Below are positions 55,210 to 62,977 of a stretch of DNA of 64,000 nt, one piece after another; positions within the stretch are counted from its first letter, which is position 1, and each line of letters opens with the position of its first letter. The notes under the pieces were generated by a model. The model did not search any database and was not told the origin of the DNA. It was given only the letters and a program-made list of their open reading frames with translations. The stretch lies in assembly GCA_016708025.1 (NCBI GenBank), contig JADJGQ010000001.1:1240001-1304000 (forward strand), read 5' to 3'. Source of the stretch: a bacterium (GTDB lineage Bacteria; Zixibacteria; MSB-5A5; GN15; FEB-12). The translations under genes and the position numbers were made by a program.

Positions 55210-55956
55210 ATGAAACAGAAATTGCTCGGACTATCGCTGGGCATCGTGTTGTTGTCGACGCAGGCGTTTAGCGCTCCGCGAATGACAATAAAGGAAGCCG
55301 AATTCGATTTCGGCTTTGTGCCGCAGAATTCGTCGATCTCGCACGTCTTCTGGCTGCACTCCGGTGGCGATGACAGCCTGCGAATTTTGCAAGTGGTGCC
55401 TGGCTGAGGATGCACCAAGGCGCCTCTTGAGAAAGAGGTGATTGCTGTCGGTGACAGCACCCGGCTTGAGATAATTTTCGACACGAAGTCCTATACCAAC
55501 GTGGTGACAAAGTCGCCCCGGATACAGACGAACGAAGGGCCACCCGACAAATTTGTTCGGATCACGGCCAATGTGGTGAGCCGACCGGATTCGACCTATC
55601 CGGTAGTGTTCAAACCGTACAAGCTCGACCTGACTCAGTTTGGCGAGAAAGTGCGGAGCGAGATCAAGTTCACCATTAACAATGTCTCGGAGTCCGACCT
55701 CCAACCGACGCTGGTGTATGCGCCGGATCAGTTCCTGGAAGTTGTGCTTCCGAAATCGGTTCCTGCCGGAAAGTCGGCCGAAGGGACCGTGAGATTGAAA
55801 AAAGATGCATTGGATAAGCAGATCGACAAGTCGATCACTGTCCAATTCAATGATGAGAAGCAGAGCCGGTACACGATCCCGGTGAAGCGCCAGATACGCG
55901 GCACGGTCCAGGCGGCCACGTCGCCAGCTACTCCCCCCAAAGGAGGCACGCACTAG
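55210..55956 (+). CDS. Probable selenoprotein, DUF1573 family, in-frame TGA at a Cys position (second of three)
   Basis: Reading through TGA 55405-55407 gives a 248-residue exported protein, signal MKQKLLGLSLGIVLLSTQAFS. It aligns without gaps at the N-terminus with the third gene: residue 66 is TGA here and Cys66 there, within VVPG-U-GCTKAPLE versus VVPGCGCTKAPLE; Cys68 is shared. After the TGA the frame stays open and conserved for 183 residues (KPYKLDLTQFGEKVRSE, then QSRYTIPVKR), which argues against decay. A hairpin typical of a bacterial SECIS starts 13 nt after the TGA. The motif would be U-G-C, a redox pair. An upstream ATG (55144, TGATG-coupled to the previous gene) would add 22 residues before the signal peptide. 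A nonsense mutation or sequence error is the alternative; no selABCD genes are visible here. Confidence 0.7.
55421..55440 (+). promoter_or_regulatory. Candidate bacterial SECIS hairpin downstream of the in-frame TGA
   Basis: CGCCTCTT (55421-55428), loop GAGA (55429-55432), AAGAGGTG (55433-55440): eight pairs including one G-U. The stem starts 13 nt after the TGA; the first loop base is G, 21 nt after the TGA. Known bacterial SECIS elements have a short stem with G among the first loop bases at about this distance. The Cys paralogue lacks a comparable hairpin at the same place. Confidence 0.6.
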
Positions 55957-55986
55957 CGTACCTTCGACCGGAAGAGTAAGGATTCC

Positions 55987-56017
55987 AGGGGCCGCCAATA
56001 GCGGCCTCTTTTTTTTT
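55987..56017 (+). terminator. Intrinsic terminator after the candidate selenoprotein gene
   Basis: AGGGGCCGC, loop CAATA, GCGGCCTCT (one G-U) followed by eight T. It separates the second and third DUF1573 genes. Confidence 0.85.
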
Positions 56018-56111
56018 GGTGTACTCTGAGAAGCAGAGGTCCGCTTGACGTGTAAAAGAGAGTAATGCACTGAAGGAATAGAATCGAAGGACCCTTGATG
56101 GAGGTGAGTCA

Positions 56112-56852
56112 ATGTTGAAGAAAATCGGAGCGGTGACAGCCATCGTCCTGATGGTGACCAGTGGTCTGACAGCAGCGCCACGGTTGGTGATCCCGGAAGT
56201 AGAGTTTGATTTCGGCTTTTCGCCCCAGAATTCGGCGATCAGCCACCCCTTCTGGCTCAAGTCGGCGGGCGATGATACACTGAAGATCGTTAACGTAGTG
56301 CCGGGGTGCGGATGCACGAAGGCACCTTTGGAGCGGGACCAGATCGCCGCGGGAGACAGCACTCGAGTTGAGATCATCTTCTCAACCGGAAGTTATCAAG
56401 GCGCGGTAAGCAAGTCTCCCAAAGTGGTGACCAATGAAGGGGCGCCGGATAAGTTTCTGCGGATAAGGACAACCGTAGTGAACCGACCGGATTCAACCTA
56501 CCCGCTGGTGATCAAGCCGTACAAGGTTGACCTTTCCCAGTTCGGTGAGAAGGGGCGTTCGGAAACCAACTTCACACTGATCAATAAGACAACCTCTCCC
56601 CTTACCCCATTTATGGTGGCGACGTTTCCCGATCATTTTGACATCAAGTTGCCCAAGACGATCCCGGCGGGAGGATCCGCCGATGGAGTGATCGTGGTCA
56701 AGCCGGAAATGATGGAAAAGGCGTGGGAGAAATCATTCACGATCGAACTGAATGACGAGAATCATAGCCGATTCACGATCCCGGTGAAGCGTAATCTGCG
56801 AACTCAGGCACAGACCTCGGTTCCACAGGATGTCAACGTATCGCACAAGTAA
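56112..56852 (+). CDS. DUF1573 protein, CGC motif (third of three)
   Basis: The 246-residue exported protein (signal MLKKIGAVTAIVLMVTSGLT) is the closest paralogue of the candidate selenoprotein. The order of elements is the same: EVEFDFGFSPQNSAISHPFW, PGCGCTKAPLE (Cys66, Cys68), FSTGSYQGAVSKSPKV, RPDSTYPLVIKPYKVDLSQFGEKGRSE and SRFTIPVKRNLR. It therefore serves as the Cys-containing reference for the TGA gene. GGAGGTGA precedes ATG 56112. It lies downstream of a terminator, so it probably has its own promoter in the 95 bp gap, though none stands out. Function unknown. Confidence 0.85.
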   Translation: MLKKIGAVTAIVLMVTSGLTAAPRLVIPEVEFDFGFSPQNSAISHPFWLKSAGDDTLKIVNVVPGCGCTKAPLERDQIAAGDSTRVEIIFSTGSYQGAVSKSPKVVTNEGAPDKFLRIRTTVVNRPDSTYPLVIKPYKVDLSQFGEKGRSETNFTLINKTTSPLTPFMVATFPDHFDIKLPKTIPAGGSADGVIVVKPEMMEKAWEKSFTIELNDENHSRFTIPVKRNLRTQAQTSVPQDVNVSHK

Positions 56853-56872
56853 GTTGACCGGGCACTAGTAGA

Positions 56873-56904
56873 AAGGCCGCCTGAGTTTCAGGCGGCCTTA
56901 TATT
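56873..56904. terminator. Intrinsic terminator between DUF1573 and GWxTD genes
   Basis: AAGGCCGCCTGA, loop GTT, TCAGGCGGCCTT: a perfect 12 bp stem followed by ATATTTT on the plus strand and TTCT on the minus strand. Confidence 0.88.
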
Positions 56905-56929
56905 TTGGGTCAATCCAAACGTTCCGAGC

Positions 56930-58414
56930 TCAGTACGTATCCATCATCTCTTCTTTGAGAAAGTCCGCCCACGCCTGGTCATAGCGTTCTGTCGAGACAT
57001 TGGAATGGACGAGCTTATACTCGTTATCGCCCTTCAGGTCCTGAAAAACGAAGAACTTCCCTTCCTTGATCCCCCGATAGTACCAGATCATGAATGGTTC
57101 GCCGGTGCGCGGAGTCGGAATGTCGCGGATCTCGTCGTATGGTCCATAGACCATATAGATCCTCCCGCGATCGGACGACCACCCATCGGTTCGTCCGGCC
57201 ACCCGAGAAAAGAGATGGTTAGCGTGGCGATAGCGCTCGATCATTTTGATGCGGTTCTCAATGATCGGCGTGGCGGGATCATCATCATGCTCACGCCAAT
57301 ATTGCTGGAGGAAATTGAGTTTACCCTCATCCGTCAGACGGTTCATTATCCCAATTTGCTCGGATCCGAGCATATATCGCGTCAGGTTGATCTTCTCCTG
57401 CAGAGTCAAACTATCGTAGGGGTCTACAAAGGCAGCCGTCTCCACGGCTGTGAGATAATTGGTGCGCGGCTGTATCCGCTGGATCTGCACGATCGCGGTA
57501 TCCGATTGGTGGCTGGTCAGGTCACTGGCTACAACGCGGAAGCGGAGTCTCGTGCCATATATTTCACGGATATCGAGTGGCTGGGCGATAACGGCAGTTG
57601 CGCCCGGCTTGGGTCGTTCCGAGAAACCAAAATCCTGCACCAGAGCGCCGGTTGAATCGAGTACCGAGTAGTGCATTCGGAATTTTCCGCCAGGATCGCC
57701 CGTCGACAAATTGTACAACTCGGCGTAAAAGTAACAATTGGTGTCGGTAGTGCTGAAAGTACCGGTTGGATTAGGAAGAACCTTGTAGCCGTGCTTCACC
57801 AGACGGTCATTCGCCGCAGAGAGGCTGTCCTTGATCACCAGAATGCGATGGGCCATGAGCGGCCCGGCGATCTCCAGTTTCAGTTTCTGGGGAGCAGAAA
57901 CAACGACCGACTTGAGGAACACATCCGCCGTTCGTTTGCTGACAGCATCAATCACCGATACGTTGGCCGTATACAGACCAGGTTTTGCCAACAAGGTCAA
58001 CTTGTTAAAGAGCGTCATTTCCGTGACGGCGGCGGCAAGTGTATCATCGACCCTGACTGAGAAATACGTATTGGCAGAATCGACCGGCATAGCGGTAGAA
58101 TCAAAAAGCGTCACCTGGGCAAAAACACGACCGTAATATGAGGAATCAGTCGAATCCGGACGGAAGAAATCCAATCCGGTCTGATTGATTGTAAACGGAA
58201 ACTCCAGCAAAGCCAGCGTGTCGAGAGTTGGATTGTTGTAACAGACGGAGTTGGCATAGACTGCCAACCTCTTTTCCGCGGCTTCTGGGGAGGAGGTCAC
58301 GCAGATAAAAAACGCGGCTGTCAGTATTGCGGTCAGCCAGGCGAATCGACCCGGTTTAGAAGTCAGGTCGCTGATTAAGCCCGTCGTACGGGTATTGCAG
58401 TCGGTAGTCACCAT
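56930..58414 (-). CDS. GWxTD domain-containing exported protein
   Basis: About 494 residues with a long N-region then a hydrophobic signal segment (FAWLTAILTAAFFICVTSS). The middle holds Ig-like strands. The C-terminal domain contains LNFLQQYWREHDDDP, ANHLFSRVAGRTDGWSSDRGRIYMVYG and a Tyr/Trp-rich end (MIWYYRG), the features of GWxTD proteins, here with GWSSD in place of GWxTD. These occur in FCB and acidobacterial genomes and are unassigned in function. The true start is uncertain: ATG 58414 overlaps the upstream gene by 59 bp; the frame opens as far as 58606. It follows a second GWxTD gene on the minus strand. Confidence 0.75.
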   Translation of the reverse strand: MVTTDCNTRTTGLISDLTSKPGRFAWLTAILTAAFFICVTSSPEAAEKRLAVYANSVCYNNPTLDTLALLEFPFTINQTGLDFFRPDSTDSSYYGRVFAQVTLFDSTAMPVDSANTYFSVRVDDTLAAAVTEMTLFNKLTLLAKPGLYTANVSVIDAVSKRTADVFLKSVVVSAPQKLKLEIAGPLMAHRILVIKDSLSAANDRLVKHGYKVLPNPTGTFSTTDTNCYFYAELYNLSTGDPGGKFRMHYSVLDSTGALVQDFGFSERPKPGATAVIAQPLDIREIYGTRLRFRVVASDLTSHQSDTAIVQIQRIQPRTNYLTAVETAAFVDPYDSLTLQEKINLTRYMLGSEQIGIMNRLTDEGKLNFLQQYWREHDDDPATPIIENRIKMIERYRHANHLFSRVAGRTDGWSSDRGRIYMVYGPYDEIRDIPTPRTGEPFMIWYYRGIKEGKFFVFQDLKGDNEYKLVHSNVSTERYDQAWADFLKEEMMDTY

Positions 58415-59699
58415 CTTCATTTTGGTCCACAAAGGTAAATCGCCGGTATTTGCCTTCCCGATAGTAGTGCCAGATCTGGTACGGGAAATAGTCCGGCGAT
58501 ATGGGGTGGTCATCGATCTGGTCCGGTTCTCCAAATTGTACATATATCCTGCCGCGGTCAGTACGCCAGCCTTCGCGGCGAAGATGCCTGAACTGGTGGT
58601 TGGCATAAGTCACGCGGCGGTAGAATTCTCGTTTGGCCTCGTTCTCCTTGGTTCCCGGAGTCGGGTCGCGCTCCTCCCAGAACGCATTAAAGGCCTGGAT
58701 CTTTTCTTCCATAGATTCCAGCTTCTTCATGTCCGAAAGCTCGCCGGAATTGGCTATAAATGCGAGTTGGTCCACTGCGGCGGAAAAATCGTGCCGCAGC
58801 AGAGCTTCTTGAGACCACTGAATAGTGAAGGACTCATTTCGAGAGTCGAGCCTTTTAGCGCGCCTCCCCCGTATGTAGATCTCAAGATTGTAATCACCCG
58901 GCAAGTAGTCGGCGAGTGCAATGTCGCGAATTTGACGGCTCACCGGCTCGGTCAGCTCCATCCAAAGCGTGTCACGATAGAGCATTCCACGAAATGGTGA
59001 ACGAAGAATTGTCTCGATATACACCTTTTCGGTGGTGTCGACACCGCGATAAAGCTCAAAGTAATAGATCAGGCGAGTGGAGTCATCACCGCCAAAAAAC
59101 CGAGAGACCGAGGGGACAATAGTCAGATTCCCTTTGTCAAAGATCCCGGAGTCGGCGGACCGGCTCTGCGCCTGCTGGACGAAGAGGATATCCGAACAGG
59201 AGGCATCTTTGCCGTCGTGCCCGTTCAGGTTGACACGGAACTCCCGGTTATGGATCTGGGCCGAGCCAACATCGCGCAAGGTGGTTTCGAGCGTGTACTT
59301 GCCTGGAGGGAGTTCGACATTTATCTGGCTGGTACGATAATCAAAGCGAGACTGGGTGGATTCATAGTCGGAAACGCGGACTATCCGTTCCTGTTCGGCA
59401 GTTTTGACTTGTTCGTTGTCGGTACTCAGGACCCGGACAGTGAAGACAAATTCGGCTACAAACTCGCCATCCTTTTTGTCGAATTGGAGGCCAAAATTGA
59501 AGACTTGGTAGTAGATCTCGAGACGGGCCAGGGAATCGCCAGGGAGGTCGAAACCGGCATAATCGACAAAGAAAGTGGGTTGGCCGATCTCAGTCTCATG
59601 GAGCCGTTGTTCGGCCCGCATGTCACGACTGGTCAGGGCACAACCGGCCAAAGTAAGGCAGCCGGCGCAAATGCATATGAACAGAATGGTGCGGTGCAT
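58356..59699 (-). CDS. GWxTD domain-containing lipoprotein
   Basis: The 447-residue product has a lipobox (LTLAGC) at the end of its signal peptide, so it is probably membrane anchored. Two Ig-like regions follow (PPGKYTLETTLRDVG and PGDYNLEIYIRG), then the GWxTD domain: FNAFWEERDPTPGT, YANHQFRHLRREGWRTDRGRIYVQFGEPDQID and a YQIWHYY segment. It is homologous to the protein encoded by the next gene, whose start it overlaps. The pair sits next to a MacAB-like export system on the same strand, but a functional link is only suggested. Confidence 0.85.
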   Translation of the reverse strand: MHRTILFICICAGCLTLAGCALTSRDMRAEQRLHETEIGQPTFFVDYAGFDLPGDSLARLEIYYQVFNFGLQFDKKDGEFVAEFVFTVRVLSTDNEQVKTAEQERIVRVSDYESTQSRFDYRTSQINVELPPGKYTLETTLRDVGSAQIHNREFRVNLNGHDGKDASCSDILFVQQAQSRSADSGIFDKGNLTIVPSVSRFFGGDDSTRLIYYFELYRGVDTTEKVYIETILRSPFRGMLYRDTLWMELTEPVSRQIRDIALADYLPGDYNLEIYIRGRRAKRLDSRNESFTIQWSQEALLRHDFSAAVDQLAFIANSGELSDMKKLESMEEKIQAFNAFWEERDPTPGTKENEAKREFYRRVTYANHQFRHLRREGWRTDRGRIYVQFGEPDQIDDHPISPDYFPYQIWHYYREGKYRRFTFVDQNEDGDYRLQYPYDGLNQRPDF

Positions 59700-59797
59700 G
59701 TCGGTGTCTAGTCTTTAACCTTTGGTTGAACGGACGGTTCCAATTTAGACCCGGTGAGGCAAAAGGCAAGTCTTAATTGGAGTTACGGAAGCGCGGG

Positions 59798-61048
59798 CTA
59801 TTCGTAGCGGAGCGCTTCTATCGGGTCCAGACGGGCAGCTTTGATGGCTGGATACATGCCGGAGACCAGACCTACCGAAACCGCCACGACAAACCCGAGT
59901 ACTATCCAAAAGACGGATACCGATAGCGGAAAGTTGAATGCGGCGTTGGCACCAATGCCAACTAATACGCCAAAGACGATACCGACCAACCCTCCGGTGG
60001 CCGAAAGGGTCATGGCCTCGGTCAAGAACTGCAGGATAATGTTGGCTCGTTTGGCTCCGATTGCCTTACGGACCCCGATCTCTCGGGTACGCTCGGTCAC
60101 TGAAACCAGCATGATATTCATCACTCCTATGCCGCCTACCATCAGGCCAACAGAGGTGATGATGATCATGGCCAGGTAGATATACTTGGTAATACCGGCA
60201 ATGAAGTCCTTGAATTGCTGTTGGGTCGACAAATGGAAGTTGTTGTCCTGGTTAAACGGGACTTTGCGATGAACACGCAGGGCATTGATTATCTCTTCCT
60301 GGGCTTGCTCCATCTGGGCGAGCGACTTCGCCCTCGCTACCAAAAACAGCTCTTCTTCCCACGGGTGAATCTTCTCGAAGGTCGACAGCGGCATGATGAC
60401 GGTCTCATTCACCTCATCATTGCCAAAGCTCGACTTTACTTTCTCGAGTACTCCGATGACCTCAAAGACATTGTTATTCACCCGGATCTGCTTCCCGACG
60501 GGAGCATCAGACTCAAACAACACATCGGCGACATCGGCACCGATCACCACGACCATGGTCCGAAACTGCTCATCGGATTCAGTGATGAAGCGTCCCGCGG
60601 TGAGATTGCGATTATTGACCTTGAGGAAATCGGGCCAGGTCCCCATCAGCCGCGGCCTGCTGTACTTGCGATTCTTGTATTTGACATCATTGCCGCTGGG
60701 CTTGAAGTAATAATTCTGCGGCGAGACGCCTTCGACAGTTGGACAATTCAGGAGAATTGCGTTGGCCTCGCTCACGGTGATCGGCGGGCGGTTGCGATCT
60801 TCTTCGTCGATGTCCTCGTGGTCGACATCAGGAGCAAATTTAGTGATCCAGATGACATTTGAGCCCATCTCATCGATCTCGTTATTCATCTGGCCGTTGA
60901 GGCCATTGATGATCGAGGCCATAGCAATGACCGATGAGACTCCGATCATGACTCCGAGGATGGTCAGGCCGGAGCGGAATTTGTTGGCACGGAGTGACCC
61001 GAAGGCCATGCCGATACTGTCTTTCATCTCTACAAATGACATCAGCAT
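59798..61048 (-). CDS. MacB/FtsX-like ABC transporter permease (second)
   Basis: The 416-residue protein has the MacB-type core: an N-terminal membrane helix (RSGLTILGVMIGVSSVIA), a large periplasmic domain, and three C-terminal helices with VGGIGVMNIMLVSVTERTREIGVRKAIGA. It belongs to a tripartite or pseudo-tripartite ABC system with the adjacent HlyD-like protein and ATPase. It is a paralogue of the next gene; the two permeases are separated by only 3 bp, suggesting a heterodimeric permease. Confidence 0.92.
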   Translation of the reverse strand: MLMSFVEMKDSIGMAFGSLRANKFRSGLTILGVMIGVSSVIAMASIINGLNGQMNNEIDEMGSNVIWITKFAPDVDHEDIDEEDRNRPPITVSEANAILLNCPTVEGVSPQNYYFKPSGNDVKYKNRKYSRPRLMGTWPDFLKVNNRNLTAGRFITESDEQFRTMVVVIGADVADVLFESDAPVGKQIRVNNNVFEVIGVLEKVKSSFGNDEVNETVIMPLSTFEKIHPWEEELFLVARAKSLAQMEQAQEEIINALRVHRKVPFNQDNNFHLSTQQQFKDFIAGITKYIYLAMIIITSVGLMVGGIGVMNIMLVSVTERTREIGVRKAIGAKRANIILQFLTEAMTLSATGGLVGIVFGVLVGIGANAAFNFPLSVSVFWIVLGFVVAVSVGLVSGMYPAIKAARLDPIEALRYE

Positions 61049-61051
61049 AGC

Positions 61052-62272
61052 TTACTCATAACTCAGCGCTTTTACAGGATCAAGACGAGCCGCTTTCATT
61101 GCCGGGTAAATCCCGAAGAATAGGCCGACTCCGACAGAGATGCCCAGACCAAGGAAGATCGCCAGGGCAGACGGTTGAATCTCCATATCCATTAATCCGA
61201 CCAGTGATCGGGCGATCAGGAAGCCGGCAATGATGCCGATCAGCCCTCCGGTCAGGGTCACCAGGAGTGATTCAAAAACAAACTGAACCAGTATATGATT
61301 GCGCTTGGCGCCAAGAGACTTTCGTATGCCTATCTCGCGAGTACGCTCGGTTACCGAAACCATCATGATATTCATGACGACGATCCCACCAACCACCAGT
61401 GAGATCGATGAAATACCGATCAAACCCCAGCGGATCACTTTGGTGAATTCGTTGAGCATGTCGAGAATATTGTCGGCGGTCAGCATATCAAAGTCATCTT
61501 CGGCATCAAACGGAACGTGACGCGCGGAACGCAGGACCATGCGGGTCTGATCCATTGCTTCCTTGAGATGCGCGACATCGACAGCCTTGATCGCGAAATT
61601 GAGCCCTCGCCGCTGCTGGCCGAACATCGTCTCAAACACCGAGAAGGGGATCATGATGAAGTTGTCCTGGTTGTTGCCGAAGGACGAACCGAGTTCTTTG
61701 GCGACCCCGATCACGGTAAATTTCTTGCCGCCGATGCTGATCTCTTTCCCCAGCGGGTCTATACCCTCAAACAGGTCTTTGCGAATCTGTTCACCGATAT
61801 AGGCAACCTTGCGGTTGTAAAGATCATCTTCAAAGGAGTGAAACCTCCCCATCGCGACTTCGATATCGACAATGTCGACATAGTTCGCCGTAGCGCCGCC
61901 GATCAGCACGTTTCGGAGCGCCTGATCGCGATATTTAACGCGGGCTTCGTAGTATCCGCGCGGCGAGACCTTGTCGCAGTATTCACAGCCTTCTTCGATC
62001 TGCGTGACATTCTTGAGAGTAAGCGGTTTGCGTTTGATCTTCTCCCAGAACATCTCTTCTGACGTTACTACCCCCATACGGGTAACGACAAACGTGGCGG
62101 GACCCAAGCGATTGAGATCTTCGGCGATCGCCCCCTGCATTCCTTCGAGTGCGGAGACGATGGTCATTACCGAAGTAACGCCGATCACCACTCCGAGCAG
62201 GGTCAATCCTGACCGGAGTTTATTCGCGCGAAGCGCGTCATAGGAGATCCTCAGCAGGGCACCAAAGATCAT
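61052..62272 (-). CDS. MacB/FtsX-like ABC transporter permease (first)
   Basis: The 406-residue permease has the same architecture: RSGLTLLGVVIGVTSVMTI near the start, a periplasmic domain with CEYCDKVSPRGYYEA, and VVGGIVVMNIMMVSVTERTREIGIRKSLGA before the last helices. It contains a CxxC (CEYC) in the periplasmic loop that the other permease lacks. The start overlaps the stop of the ATPase gene by 4 bp (62269-62272), so the genes are cotranscribed and translationally coupled. Confidence 0.92.
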   Translation of the reverse strand: MIFGALLRISYDALRANKLRSGLTLLGVVIGVTSVMTIVSALEGMQGAIAEDLNRLGPATFVVTRMGVVTSEEMFWEKIKRKPLTLKNVTQIEEGCEYCDKVSPRGYYEARVKYRDQALRNVLIGGATANYVDIVDIEVAMGRFHSFEDDLYNRKVAYIGEQIRKDLFEGIDPLGKEISIGGKKFTVIGVAKELGSSFGNNQDNFIMIPFSVFETMFGQQRRGLNFAIKAVDVAHLKEAMDQTRMVLRSARHVPFDAEDDFDMLTADNILDMLNEFTKVIRWGLIGISSISLVVGGIVVMNIMMVSVTERTREIGIRKSLGAKRNHILVQFVFESLLVTLTGGLIGIIAGFLIARSLVGLMDMEIQPSALAIFLGLGISVGVGLFFGIYPAMKAARLDPVKALSYE

Positions 62273-62976
62273 CGCACTGTACTTACCCTCGCCTTTTCGC
62301 CGGCTCTATCACTGGCGATCTGACCATCGAGAATCGACAATACCCGGTGCGCCCGGGCAGCGATGTCATGTTCATGAGTTACGGTAATGATCGTATTACC
62401 TTGCGAATGCAGATGATCGAAGAGCTTCATGATATCTTCGGAGGTTTTACTGTCAAGGTTACCGGTCGGTTCATCGGCAAGAATTAAGGACGGATTATTC
62501 ACCAACGCTCGCGCTATCGCGACACGCTGGCGTTGTCCTCCAGAGAGCTCATTCGGTTTGTGCATCATGCGATCGGAAAGCTGGACTTTGTCCAACGCTA
62601 CCTTGGCCTTCTCGATCCTCTCTTTGGCGGGAGTGCCGTTGTAGATGAGCGGAAGCTCGACGTTGTGAAGAGAAGTCGCGCGGGCGAGCAGATTGAAAGT
62701 CTGAAAGACGAACCCGATCTCGCGGTTGCGGATCGTTGCCAGTTCGTCATCCGACATACCGCTGGCCAACTTGCCATTAAGGTAATAGTCACCCTGGGAA
62801 GGAGTATCCAGGCAGCCGATCAGGTTCATAAGAGTTGATTTACCCGAACCGGACGGCCCCATAATGGCGACATATTCACCCTTCTGGATCACGATCGAGA
62901 CGCCGCGGAGCGCGTGGACAGTTTCCGCCCCCATCTGATAGGTTTTCCAGAGGTTGTTCGTTTCGATTAGCGCCAT
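62269..62976 (-). CDS. ABC transporter ATP-binding protein (MacB/LolD-type)
   Basis: The 235-residue ATPase has Walker A GPSGSGKST, signature LSGGQRQRVAIARAL, Walker B LILADEPTGNLDS and the H-loop TVTHEHD. This layout is typical of the LolD/MacB lipoprotein and macrolide-export group. ATG 62976 is preferred; upstream in-frame starts lie inside the HlyD-like gene. It is coupled to the FtsX-like permease. Confidence 0.94.
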   Translation of the reverse strand: MALIETNNLWKTYQMGAETVHALRGVSIVIQKGEYVAIMGPSGSGKSTLMNLIGCLDTPSQGDYYLNGKLASGMSDDELATIRNREIGFVFQTFNLLARATSLHNVELPLIYNGTPAKERIEKAKVALDKVQLSDRMMHKPNELSGGQRQRVAIARALVNNPSLILADEPTGNLDSKTSEDIMKLFDHLHSQGNTIITVTHEHDIAARAHRVLSILDGQIASDRAGEKARVSTVR

Positions 62977-62977
62977 G

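Noticed and set aside
55144..55407. Reading the TGA as a true stop giving a short protein of 65-87 residues
   Set aside because: The conserved downstream domain and the matching Cys paralogue argue for readthrough, though a nonsense mutation cannot be excluded from sequence alone.
55443..55459. Second perfect hairpin (TGCTGTC-GGT-GACAGCA) after the in-frame TGA
   Set aside because: Its loop lies about 42 nt after the TGA, beyond the usual range for bacterial SECIS; the proximal hairpin fits better. It could still assist folding.
55231..56181. 316-codon minus-strand frame across the DUF1573 genes
   Set aside because: It is antisense to clearly conserved coding sequence, with a basic, low-complexity composition typical of shadow frames.
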